Assembly (NCBI GenBank): GCA_039111635.1
Contig: JBCAQO010000007.1
Location: 930,001-994,000, forward strand
DNA length: 64,000 bases
Source of the DNA: Heterobasidion occidentale
Taxonomy: Eukaryota > Basidiomycota > Agaricomycetes > Russulales > Bondarzewiaceae
Reading direction: 5' to 3'
Shown here: positions 41,998 through 52,426 of the stretch, piece by piece
Layout: every line of letters starts with the position of its first letter
Position numbering within the stretch: the stretch's first letter is position 1
Notes under the pieces: generated by a model
Database searches by the model: none
The model's input: the letters and a program-made list of their open reading frames with translations, nothing else
Told to the model about the DNA's origin: nothing
Made by a program: the position numbers and the translations under genes

Positions 41998-43560
41998 TCA
42001 GGAAAAATCCTCTGCCAGATCCACCAACATCTGCCTTTGCTCGGCCTTCCCTACTCCTTGGAAGAGCGCTCGGACGCCATTAATATCACTGATGGGTCCG
42101 TTGCTTCGTCGTCCGTTAGGCGGTACGTAGCGCTCTCCATCGCTCTGGCGTGATCCTCCCCTTCTCGCGGAAGGGTCCTCACGTTCCACCGAATTACCAG
42201 GTTGTGGTACCCGACGGTGGTGGCCATGAGAACTCCCCTCCTCCAATCCCTCGATGTAGTCGCGCATCGTTTCCCACCGGGGATTCTTGTTCGTCTTCAT
42301 CCTCCATGTCTGCAGCGCGAGTTCGTCTACCCTCCTCTGCCCACCGACTTGCGCGAATTTCCTCGAGACGGGGGAACGCCTCTACGAGGGAAGGACAATC
42401 AGCTATCCCCGTGCCCTGGTTTTCCGCAATTGTAGCAGGAGAAGGGAGCAGGTCTCTGCCATCGTATACACGCTTGTTCCGATTGGCGTCTCTTTTGCGA
42501 GAGGCGTCAATGTCCATGTCAACCACCTGGTTGTTTCATTATCTCGAGGGGCGGTGGTAGAGTTATAGCGGCGAGCTGGTTGGAGGTGAAAGCGATTGAG
42601 GAAGTCGCTTCGGAATGAGGTGGAGTTGGCTAGGATCGCCTTTTGAGCACTTCGGGCTCTCAAGCGTCCGTCTATTTCACAGGCAGTGTTGACCCAATCT
42701 TGGATCGTGTCCTTCGGCGGAGTTTCTTTGTCATAGATTTTGTCCATGACCCTCGGTCAAGCCCTCTCTGAAAATAAGGAACTTGTTCCCTGTCGGTGAT
42801 GTCGGCGTCGGCGGCGATAAGGATGAATTGGTTTGAATATTCATCCACCGTCATCTTCCCCTGAGAGAAAGACATGAGGGCGCTTCGGGCCTTGTCCGTA
42901 AGGTTCGTTTCCTTGAACTGGAGTTTAAACCTGACAAGGAAGTCGTCCCAAGTTCCTACGGTCTTGGCGGGGTCGCCCCCTCTGTCTTCTTTAGGAAGCT
43001 CTCTGCCCATACGCCGGCCGTCCCATATCTCATGCACGAGAGAGCGAGAGAAACTTTGTCTGAATCCGTCTTGTATCGGTCTGGTTCTGCTGTGAAAAGG
43101 AGGAGGCAATTCATGATGAATTTCTGTGATTGTGTTCGGTCCCCTTCGAAGTTATCAGGGAGCTTGAGCTTGCCCCTTCCCGATGAGACGGGGGGGTCTG
43201 TAGGTTTGACATAATGTTCGGGTGTTGATCGGTGTTTGAATATCCGAGGATTCGGACTCGGATGTTCCTTCTTCTTCCTCCGATGTGTCCGGGATTTCCG
43301 GTTCGGGGTTCCTGTACTGGGGTGGTTCTACCCAGTCTTCTGCTGTTTCGTCCCAAGCCCACTCAGCTTCTGTTCCGTCTTCTTTTGTGATGAAGTATAT
43401 CCTTCTCGGTACGAGCAGTTATCAAATTTGGGGGTGCTGGCCGATTGGTGTCGGAGTAATACCAGCGATTTTCTCTTTGATGGATAGGACGATTGTTCTG
43501 TCGAAGTTGGTTATGGGTTCGTCTAGTGCCTGGTGGAAATCCTAGGCCTAGGTCTTGCTC
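41998..43560 (-). pseudogene. Family A2 Gag, multiply frameshifted
   Basis: Fragments in several frames match A1 Gag: HQRENRWYYSDTNRPAPPN, KLQFKETNLTDKARSALMSF, QGKMTVDEYSNQFILIAADA, QDWVNTACEIDGRLRARSAQ and the C-terminal VGKAEQRQMLVDLAEDFS. The zinc-knuckle region is deleted and replaced by unrelated-looking sequence around 42440. The product cannot be functional. Confidence 0.85.
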
Positions 43561-43669
43561 CAGGGTGTGTGAAGTAACTCTCTTCGGTGGGGGTCTATGC
43601 CACCGACGAGGGTTGTGAGAAAAGAGTGTGGCAGCAAGCAGAGTGTGGTGCAAGGTAGGGGCAAAAGCG

Positions 43670-43679
43670 AGTCTATTCT
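43670..43679 (-). promoter_or_regulatory. Family A2 primer-binding site, self-priming type
   Basis: On the minus strand AGAATAGACT lies two bases inside the 5' LTR. It matches, as reverse complement, the AGTCTATTCT at the predicted RNA start inside that LTR (near 43880 on the plus strand as AGAATAGACT). Confidence 0.7.
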
Positions 43680-43681
43680 AG

Positions 43682-44302
43682 TGTTACGAACGGCTCGTTC
43701 CGTAACCCAAGAGTAACAGGTTCTTCCCTAGGTCGCACAATGGACTGAGTGGTGGACGGAGTCTTGACTGTATCAGGCAACGATACAGGAGGGAATAGTG
43801 ATTGGCTCTAAGAGTCCTGAATGCGTAGATACAGGGGAACGAAGAGCTTCGTATTCGAAGATACGAATGAACGAAAGAGAATAGACTGAAGATCCTCAGC
43901 CTATTCTATGGGCCTTATATACTGTATGGGGTATAGGGTAAGAAGTCCGTGTGCTTCTCCAGGTTTCCATCCTAGGAGAGCTGTGGCCGCCGTCTCTCTC
44001 ATCGGCGCCTACTCTTGTACTTCTCCAGTCGCACTGATCCATCATGGTGCGACGAGGTGCTTACCCATAAGCCCTAAGCCCATGGCATGTGAATGCCTCC
44101 CTTATCACTGTGTGAACTTCGTGAGCCTCATGTCCCTCTCATATAGCCTCTACCGATGTCTTGAAGAACCATCGGTCTTGTCGGCTCCTAAGGACATGCC
44201 GAATACCTTGATGTACGCTCCGTAGTGGAGCCGCCTAGCATGTGATGCTTGATCCATCGGTTAGACCGGCCGCGAAGGGCCCCGATCGGTCAAGTCATAA
44301 CA
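43682..44302 (-). repeat. Family A2 5' LTR
   Basis: This is a 621-bp LTR in minus orientation with TGTTACGAACGG and GTCATAACA ends. It contains the TATATA box of the family near 43918 on the complementary strand. Confidence 0.92.
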
Positions 44303-44569
44303 GCAACCCACGCTCTTCTGGGATGGGAACCTAGAGAAGCATACGGACTCTTACCCTACACCCTATACAGTATATAAGGCCTATAGAATAGGCTGAGGAA
44401 CTTCAGTCTATTCTCTTTGTTTGCCATTGTTCTTCCTACAGTAGGACCACTGCAACTACTCCTGTATTACATCTTCTAATACAGTCAAGACTCCTCATCT
44501 ACTCAGTCCTTCATGCGACCTAGGGAAGAACCTGTTACTCTTGGGTTACCGAACGAGCAGTTCATAACA
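44303..44569 (+). repeat. Second half of a diverged family A LTR, plus orientation
   Basis: From GGGATGGGAACCTAGAGAAG through TACAGTATATAAGG to GTTCATAACA it follows the 3' half of the A LTR, but clearly diverged. The first half is missing; A2 ends directly before it. Confidence 0.8.
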
Positions 44570-45018
44570 TCCACAGTGTGAAGACTGTGAATGAATGAAG
44601 AGAGTAGACTGAAGTTCCTCAGCCTATTGTATGGGCCTTATATACTGTATAGGGCATAGGGTAAGAGTCTGTATGCTTCTCTAGGTTCCCATCCCAGAAG
44701 ATTGTGGGTTGCCGTCTCTCTCAGTCAGTGCCCACTCTTGTACTTCTCCAGTCGCACCAATCTATCCAGGTGCGACGAGGTGCTTGCTCATATGCCTGAA
44801 GCCCATGGCATGTGAATGCCTATCTTACTAAGCCGCTATACCTATGACCCTGTCATTTATCCTCTTCCAATGTCTTAGAGAACTATCGGAACCAGTCGGC
44901 TCCTAAGAAACATGCCAAATACCTTGATGTATGCTCCGGAGCGGAGCCGCCTAGCATGTGATGCTTGGACCGTCAGATAGACTGACTCTGCAGAGTCCCA
45001 ACAGGTCAAGTTATAATA
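44570..45018 (-). repeat. Diverged family A LTR fragment, minus orientation
   Basis: Read on the minus strand it starts TTATAACTTGACC and follows the A LTR to the start-site region, then breaks off at 44570 against the plus-oriented fragment. The two fragments overlap in LTR content, so they come from two LTRs joined tail to tail. Confidence 0.75.
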
Positions 45019-45875
45019 GCCACTATGCTAATGCCCATTCTTCTGACCTGCTGAGTGTACTCAACATTAATATCACAGACAAGACACTTTTGATCATTCT
45101 ATTTGCCCTCCTCTAGCCAACCACCAAAGGGCATAGAGTTGACCCTTGTCCTTATTTCTCAATATAATGTTTATTTCTTCATATAAGCATGAGTGGGTTA
45201 CAAGTGATAGAAGCACAATATTACTTAGGCAGGTTGCTTTCTCCAATCTCTAGTACTTATACCTTGCTAGTATTATTCCATACCTCACTTATGGAATTTC
45301 AGACCTGGCTGGTACATTTACTGGTGCTGACAGTTGAAATTTTAATTTATAAATATTTAAACGAGGGGATGCTGGGGTCATATGCCATGCCGCTTATGTC
45401 AAAGCGCGGCATCCGATTGCAAAATGAGCAGTCCAGTCCCTGTTGCCATATAGGCATGGGACGAAGCAATGTCGTGCTGGTACACAGCCTGCGCCTGAGA
45501 ACGGAGCCACTGACCATCATATATAGCACACCAGTCGATGCACGACGCCCACGCACGAGCCTCACCCTCTGTGCTCTCCACCCATCGCTTCCCGGAACCC
45601 CCCACCATCAGCATCGCAGCTTGTTCCAACAGAACAGCGCTTTGACAGCTTTCTGTTCCGGTTCGACCCCGATTTGACTGTTTCGTTCACTTCGTGAGTG
45701 CGTATCTGGTCGTGCAGTATTGATCTGCGCAGTCCTGCCTGTCCTGTTCGCCTATTTTTGCCGTTCCACTCTGCCATCTCCCTTCCATATCCAGCTTGGA
45801 CTGCGCATCGTCCCGTCCTCCTGACTTGACTTGACCCACACATATTCTATAAAGCCCCGCGTCCCTCCTGCCGCC
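45019..45875. other. Boundary between transposon block and gene island
   Basis: Bases 45019 to about 45455 are AT-rich, unique in the window and without a supported gene. From about 45455 the sequence matches, inverted, the upstream region of F2 (to about 60782). It includes a TATAAAG box near 45849, 27 nt before the F1 start codon. Confidence 0.5.
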
Positions 45876-46853
45876 ATGGTCATCGTCAACGAGAAATCCA
45901 TGCTCCCCCCTCCCCCGCCCTATCTCTCCCGCTCGTCCGACGCGCACCTACCACCCTTCCCCGGCTCCTCCACGCGTCCAAAGCCCTCCTTCTCCACGCT
46001 CCCCTCACACATCCTCCTCGTCATCCTCTACCACACCTTCCCACAGACCTCCTTCCTCGACGAGGGCCGCGTCGAGCGCCAAAGGCGCACGCTATACTGG
46101 ATGAGCATATCGCTCAGGCTGGTCAGTCGGTCGGTGTACATCGGTGAGTCGTTGAGTCGCTACGACGCGCTCTGGCATGACCGAATGGCATAACTGTCAG
46201 CATGTATGCACATCCTCCGCTCGACCTACCTCCCCGCATACACATCCCTCCTGCGCGCGCCTTACACCTCCGACCCCTTCCCACTATCCTCTCCCCCATC
46301 CATCACCACCACGCCTCCCGCCGCCTCGACCACGACCTCGACACCAACCCCTCTCACCCCCGACCTCCCGCTCCTCTCGTCCCCCCACCGCGAAACGACG
46401 ACCCTCGACGCTTTCATCGCACTCAAGGTCCGCGAAGACGTCTGGGCCGACGCGTCCGAGCTGCACCTCGAGCGCGACGAGACGTTCCGCGATCTGTTCG
46501 AGCGCGTGCAGCCGCGCGCGCGCTGCGAGGACCTCGTGCGGCGCTACGGCGAGGGCGCGGGCGTCGTCATGCTCGACGTGCCTGGCGCCGCGGATCCGTC
46601 CGCGAGCGGCGGCGGCGGCGCCGGTGGAGGGAGCAGGGCGAGGAGGCCGCGCGCGATCCCGTTCAGCACGCTCAGCGTGGCGTTCGAGCCGCGCCGCGTC
46701 GCGCTCGTGCTCCAGCCCCCGGCGGGCGCGGGCGGGCGGCGGCGCACGATCGCGGAGGTGCCGCGTGCGGCGCGCGACGAGCGGCTCGAGGTCGCGGCGA
46801 AGCGGCTCGTGCGGGAGCTGCAGGCGTGGCTAGCGGAGGGCGGGGAGGTGTGA
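45876..46853 (+). CDS. Gene F1: conserved basidiomycete-type hypothetical protein
   Basis: Two exons, 45876-46143 and 46201-46853, with a 57-nt intron (GTGAGT..TGTCAG), give 306 aa. The N-terminus is MVIVNEKSMLPPPPPYLS, then a proline/serine region and a helical segment STLPSHILLVILYHTFPQ whose spacing resembles the start of an F-box-like domain. LRLVSRSVYIACMHILRSTY follows across the splice site. After a Ser/Thr/Pro linker come LDAFIALKVREDVWADASEL, RDLFERVQPRARCEDLVRRY and a C-terminal helix LEVAAKRLVRELQAWLAEGG. I recall similar uncharacterised proteins in agaricomycetes but assign no activity. A TATA-like TATAAAG is upstream. It is convergent with R1. The inverted copy F2 is frameshifted, so this is the intact copy. 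Confidence 0.8.
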
Positions 46854-47055
46854 GCCCACGAGTGAGCTTTTTGTACGGATCGATTGACGGACGGACGCTG
46901 TGTGCGCGGGCGAGCAAGAATGTAAGAGGCGGATTTGTAGGTGTTTTTATTTTGTATTGTCAACGACTATGTATCCTACTCAGATTAGTTTTGTATGCAC
47001 ATGTATATCTAATGTATCGATGATACTCCCTTCTGTGGTGTTTCCAGCTGCACTA
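46854..47055. other. Convergent 3' region between F1 and R1
   Basis: This is about 200 bp of shared 3' untranslated sequence. It is duplicated in reverse at 59190-59391 (GATACATAGTCGTTG-type words), with no coding sequence. Confidence 0.5.
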
Positions 47056-48590
47056 GAATCACGACTTTCTCGCCCGCTCCGTCTCCCGCCGCCGCTCCTC
47101 CTGCCGCCGCTCCGCGTGCCGCGCCGCGGCCTCTTCATATGCCTCCGCGTCGGCCTCCCACGGCGTCGCCGACGTCGCGGGCGGCGCGTCGCGCGCGAAC
47201 ACGCCTCCGCCGCGTCCGCCTCGTGTGCGCTCTGCATCGTCCGTACCCTCGTGTGCGCGACCGTGCGCGACCTCCTTGTGCTCGTCCTCGTGCGCCGCAT
47301 GTCGCCTCCCCCCGCCGACCTGCCGTTGTGTCTTCAGGCCCCACCCCTCCTCCCCAACCCCCTACCGCCGCTCCTGCACGCCGGAGAGGAGCGCGGCGAG
47401 CGCGCCTTCGACGGACGTGAACTCGACGTGGGCGTAGCCCGCACAGTTGCCCTGCCCGTCGTAGGCTACACGGCGGTGGCAGACGGGTGGGAGGACGCGA
47501 GGCAGCGTGAACATTGAAAAACGCCGGTAGGGAAGAGAGAGAGAGCGACACACCTACGCGCGCATCGATGACGGTACCGCACCGACTCCAGAATTGGCGC
47601 AGGAGCGGCTTGTTGACGGAGAAGGGGAAGTTGCCGAGGAAGAGCTCCAATGACGGCGAGTGGTCGTCGATGAAGCACGGGATGACCACCGTCGGGATCT
47701 GGGCCGGCAGGGTGTCGCAGGTGTCCCCTTCGGGGATGGAATCTTCGCCTGCGTCTAGAGTGGTGAGCGAGAGCGAGCGCGAGCGGAGGAGCGCACAGCG
47801 CACACGCACCCGAGTCCTTCTTATCCGTCCCCACTTCCCCGCCGTCCGTCCGCCTCCTCGCCCATGCCCTCCCCGTCGTCCAGCGCGCGGTACACGATCA
47901 CCTCCCCGCCCGCGACCCAGATGCTGCCCTCGGCGTAGCGCATCAGCGCGCGCTTCGCGGCGCCCGCGTCCTCATAGCGCACGTACGCGGTGCCGTTCTG
48001 CGCGCTGTACACGTACTCGATCTTGCTGAACGGCTGAAACGCGCCAAGGAGCTCGAAGCGCGAGACGTGCGGGGGGGAAGTTCTTGAGGGGGAACGAGCG
48101 CGAGTCGGTGGACGCGGACGCGGATGTAGATGTGAAGGAGGGAGGAGGGGAGGGCGCGTCGGAAGACATGGGCGGGGAGAGTGAGGGTGTGGAGCCAAGG
48201 AAGGTGGAGGTGAAGTTGGGGGCGAAGAGCAGCGGGCGGAGCGGGCGCGGGTGCGAGGAGGTGGGGAACTTGGGCGGAGGATACTGGCGTTGGCGGGTTT
48301 TGGGATGGTGCGACCGATGTCGATCCTTCACCACCCTTGCCCTCGCCTTCATCCTTGTCTTCGTTGCCGCGCCTGCATCTGCCTTTGCGAGCCGCCAAGG
48401 ATCGCGTGACTAGCTCATCAGAGAGTCGGAGAACCAAGAGGGCCATGTGTCCAGCGACGATGAGGACGCAGCTGCAGAGAAGGACAGAGCGTGTGCACGT
48501 TGGTGCCGGCCATGTCGATAGTTCATTAGAAGCCAAGAAAGGATCAGTTGAGGACGAGGAGGGAGGGCTCTGTGGAACAATGCAAGACCG
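47055..48590 (-). pseudogene. Gene R1: RNA-binding protein, internally deleted
   Basis: This is the homologue of R2. Recognisable parts are RRM1 (SRFELLGAFQPFSKIEYVYS, GTAYVRYEDAGAAKRALMRY; 48090-47870), the start of RRM2 (LELFLGNFPFSVNKPLLRQF; about 47650), and after an intron YDGQGNCAGYAHVEFTSVEG. Then LLSG joins directly to the sequence that in R2 encodes QVRRWGVGDEAWG. About 860 bp, including the rest of RRM2 and all of RRM3, are missing. A second gap removes the C-terminus near 47070. RRM1 starts in a shifted frame near 48075. The protein would be non-functional. Confidence 0.82.
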
Positions 48591-48666
48591 GCTGCGTCCG
48601 AGCCGATGAATCCACTGCTCTTTAGTAAACCCCTCCTCAGAAAGGGGCAATTCACTACTGCTACCA

Positions 48667-51600
48667 ATGACCGCGAACCCACCTTCTGATCTGGAGCTTT
48701 ACTGCCTCATACAGGATGACCCTGCCGGGTTTTTCTCTGTCATGATATCCCCGGATGCGAATCTTGACAAGCTTCAGAAGATCATCAAATCTTGCAGTCA
48801 GCACGGGTTTTTACGTACAGTAGATGCAAAGGACTTGGTACTATGGAGGGTGGGGTCAAAGTTATTCTTCCAAGTCATTCGCCTTACAGCCGATCTTATT
48901 CTTTCAGCTGAATACCCTTGAGCCACTCTCCACTCTAGTGATTGATCAACTATCAGAGAGGGCTACTCGGCTGTCTCATCGGGAGATGCGGATATCAACA
49001 GTTTTTCCACAACAACCTGATGAGGGCCTCCATATCATTGTCCAGCGGCCGGGTACTCATGATGAACACATCGATGATGCGAAGCAACAGACAGTGCAAG
49101 GTCAGTCGTCATCATTGTCCAATTCCCAAGCATATACTTCATTCTTTTTAGATTATATCGCAAAGACCACCCCGCCATCCGAGATTAGGCCGAATTTTCA
49201 GGAAACACCTCCGAAACCTAAAGAGGAGATAGAGTTGATCATATCACGCTTCCAATCAGAGAATAACCACGTAATTGCAGAATTTATCAACCGGCCAGAT
49301 GTGTTGCCTCTATGGGAACCTCCTTGCAATATAGCTGCTGATGACAAACACTGGCTCAAAGCGCTCAAGATACCATTATTTGGCGAGAAGGATCCTGATC
49401 TTCTCCTCCATGACCTAGGCATCAATCAAAGCAAACAGTTGAAAAGTTGTATCAAGAGTGTTTTCAATGCTGGTGGTCATACGTGAGTCAATTTATTCTC
49501 TTCTATGTAGCTATTGGTTATTAATATGACCAGGTTGCTCGTTAACACGGAAGGTTCAGGAAAAACTCGTCTACTATTGGAGGGCCTCTGTGGTGACAGA
49601 TGGGGCTTTTATCTCACATCGTCGGTTGGCCATGATGACATTGGCTCTATGGACATTCAGCATGTTCTCTCTTCATCGCTAGAACAAGCAACCGATTATC
49701 ACGAGGCGCACAGCGTGCTCCAGTCTGGGTCTATCAGCTCTCCCGATCGGAAGGCTGCATTGGACCATATCATACAGATCACAAACAGACGCTTTGCCAA
49801 CATCATGGTCTCTCGCTTCTTGATCTTTGCTCAGTTCATCAAACTGTCTCACGATCGTGCCTTTTCCGTGACCCAACAACGGCGTCTTTGGGTGCTTCTA
49901 CAAGTCAAACCACCACCAGCTTTCCGATCAGGACACGACATCTTCACCGCCCTTGCCTTATCGCTCAGGGGTCTCTCATATCTTGATGCCGACAAAATGT
50001 TGTACAACATTCACCAACAAATCATGACAGATTTCAACTACACGTCACCTCTGTTCTGGATCCTTGACGAAGCCCAAGTTGCTGCCAAAATGTACAACGA
50101 TGACTTCGTCTCAAGTGCTGAACCAGGCAAAAAGCGTTCAGTCCTTCGGGGAATGATAAGCTGTTGGGCCAAGTTCATGATCACACGTCGTAATCTGAAA
50201 ATTATCGTATCGGGCACTGGTCTCTCGGTTGATGATGTTGCGCAAACTGTGATTTCCGGTGTGGGAAAGACAGCGATGTTTCAAATCCGTCATGATGTGG
50301 GGGCGTTCACGCGGAGTAGTCAAGAGGAGTATGTTCGACGATATATTCCCCCTCATTTATTCAAACATAAAACATGGAAGGTTTTCATTGAGCGAATTTG
50401 GGCTTGGTTTCGTGGAAGGTGACTCGGTAAACCTTTTGATCTTCACTCTTATGCTGACAAGCTTGATTAGACATCGCTTCACGGCATCTCTGCTGTCAAA
50501 CATCTTACAAAACGGCCTGCGGTCGCCTCACTCAATCATTAACCTGACTATAATGGAGTGGACTGGCTATCATGCAACAGAGGCATCTCGTTTCACAGTT
50601 GACGAAGAAGCCCCCTCCGTAGATGCAATATCAAAGCAAGAAATGTTTAAAATCTCAGAGCTGGATTCTAGTGCGTGGCAAATCCTTCCTTCGTTATAAT
50701 AAATTTAATTCCATCCACACTAGCACCTGGATTATCTGTCCTGCTCAGCAGGGCTGTGTTTTCATACGTTTGGCGTGGAGTAGGGATCTTGGAGGATGAT
50801 GCCAGTGATTCCAAGACAGCACACGCTATCCAATATGGATTCGCTCGATATTCACATTCAACAACCAATCCTTTTCCACATACACGATCAGCTTCAGAAA
50901 TCCTCTTTGATGAACCGATTCCAATTCTTGCAGTTATCCAGCATTTCGAGAAATTTCCAGCACTCGCGGAGCTTGCATATCTTGACGGCCATGTTGGGTA
51001 CCACTCCTTCAAAAATAACGGGTTCGAGACCTACCTGGCTTACCATCTGCGGCATGTTTTCAACGGGAACTACAGGCTATGCGACATTCTCACTGATCGT
51101 TCGGGCGGGGATGGTCCTGATTGGCTTTCCGAGCGTGCTCAGCTTGTTGTGCTCTCTCGGTCCTCATCATCCATTATCCAAATCGATGCAGCCTTGCCCA
51201 AGGGTGGTCCTTCGGAGGTATTGGCCATCACTTGCGAAGAAAAAAACGACGTGCTTGAATGGTTGCGCACAAATAAGCGGCATGTGCCGTTTTGTTTTCC
51301 CTCTCGGGAAATGGGCCCCGACATTCTCTTCTTTTTGCAACTAGAAAACAAGATTATCGTGCTCGTTTCTCTACAAGCAAAATATCTGCAGGCTAAAATT
51401 TCTAGGCCAAACCTCATGATGGCCATTCAGACTGTAACACCCAGCCATTTTTGGAGGCACAGGATTGTCAGTCATTTTCGACAGTGCGGGAGTCACCCAT
51501 CTGATATCATTTTTTCAGCAGCTGCAAGATGCCCTCCCAGGGCTTCAGCAGGGCTGCGCGGGTTTTGATATAGAGACTGACCATCTTTTGACCACCATCC

Positions 51601-51866
51601 CGCAACCCGCTTTAAGCAGTGACGCAAAGTACCCTGTTTTGCGTGTCATCGCAGGCTGGCCTACAGATCCCGAAGTATACCGGTCTCTGCAGCATCCGCG
51701 GACATCATCTGTGAAGGATATGGACCACCATCCTCTCTGCACTCTCAATCAAACTGCATTCGAAAAGATATACAAAGAACTCAGGTCCGCATGTTACGAG
51801 AGAACGGTGAAGCCGATGTTCAAAAATTACGATGGAATAGAAGATGGAGAGCGCCGATGTGGATGA
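48667..51866 (+). CDS. Crinkler-like protein: ubiquitin-like N-domain, P-loop NTPase, REase-type nuclease
   Basis: Exons 48667-48849, 48908-49482, 49534-50418, 50471-50670, 50724-51466 and 51519-51866 join in frame to 977 aa; introns are 51-58 nt. Residues 1-61 (LELYCLIQDDPAGFFSVMIS, VDAKDLVLWR) match the Crinkler N-terminal, ubiquitin-like domain, with DLVLWR at the place of the oomycete LFLAK motif. HIIVQRPG follows, as in other Crinklers. The P-loop is NTEGSGKT (257-264; the first glycine is asparagine). Walker B is FWILDEAQ (D431, E432). The C-terminal part has GPDILFF (D814) and LQAKY (Q832, K834), a PD-(D/E)xK-like nuclease signature with Q for the usual acidic residue. This architecture is known from Crinklers of many eukaryotes, some of which act in the nucleus. 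Its role here, self or conflict function, is inferred only from the family. Confidence 0.85.
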
Positions 51867-52426
51867 CGCAACTGGATGTTGCCACAATTCTGATACACCA
51901 TCAACAATTCCTTGACCGTGATCATGTACTATTCTTGACCTTGTACCGATACGCAGTTGAACCGGATCCGCAATCCCTGTATTGTTAACAAGTGGCTTTG
52001 TTGAGCTCGGTGTATGTTACATCTAGACTCCTCAATCCGTTCTCTGGCATTCTCACAAAGAAATATTGCATGTTGTCGGGAGGACAATGACACGAGCCGA
52101 CGCTGAGCGGTGAGACACTGTCCAAGCCGAGGCAGCCGACGACCAACAGCCATCCGAAAGCGACCAGGCCGGCATAAGCAAGTCGAAATCAATATGCAGA
52201 CCTATAGTCCTGCCCCCGTCCGCTCTCTCTCGACAAGTGATCTTTCCTTTCGACCACTTCCACCCCTTGACTTTCAACCCACTTTCCTATCAATACGTCC
52301 CATAAACTTCTTCACACCCATAACATACCCACATACCTTTCTACCATCTTCTCTTATCATCGTCTTCCATCACCCTCGACCATCTCCCATTACTCCGCAC
52401 TTCACCTCTCCGTACTATCCATCATC
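51867..52426. other. Intergenic region, Crinkler 3' end and H1 promoter
   Basis: There is no supported gene. The last 180 bases before H1 are a pyrimidine-rich tract (ACTTTCAACCCACTTTCC and similar to CCATCATC), typical of basidiomycete promoters without a clear TATA box. Confidence 0.5.

Larger units (their letters stand above)
22324..44302 (-). mobile_element. Family A2: decayed Ty3/gypsy chromovirus interrupted by family D
   Basis: This minus-strand copy of family A has its 5' LTR at 43682-44302 and 3' LTR at 22324-22945. The order is gag (43.6-42.0 kb), protease, [family D 29634-40820], RT to chromodomain, extra ORF and 3' region. The two LTRs differ at only a handful of positions, yet the flanking bases differ: GCGCT at 22319-22323 and GCAAC at 44303-44307. 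The flanking sequences are also unrelated (family C coding sequence on one side, an LTR fragment on the other). Either a recombination between LTRs exchanged one flank, or the target duplication was lost. Gag and pol contain many frameshifts. Confidence 0.88.
45455..48590 (+). repeat. Inverted segmental duplication, block 1 (F-R), left copy
   Basis: This block holds F1 and R1 and is homologous in reverse orientation to about 56545-60782 (R2 and F2), including promoters and the intergenic 3' region. The left copy has lost two internal segments inside R1. The right border of this block lies within about 80 bp of the Crinkler gene start codon. Borders were estimated by eye. Confidence 0.8.

Noticed and set aside
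45189..45677. 162-codon open frame between the LTR scraps and F1
   Set aside because: It crosses from unique AT-rich sequence into the duplicated F1 promoter. The duplicate at 60576-60815 keeps only part of it, and no domain or start context supports it.
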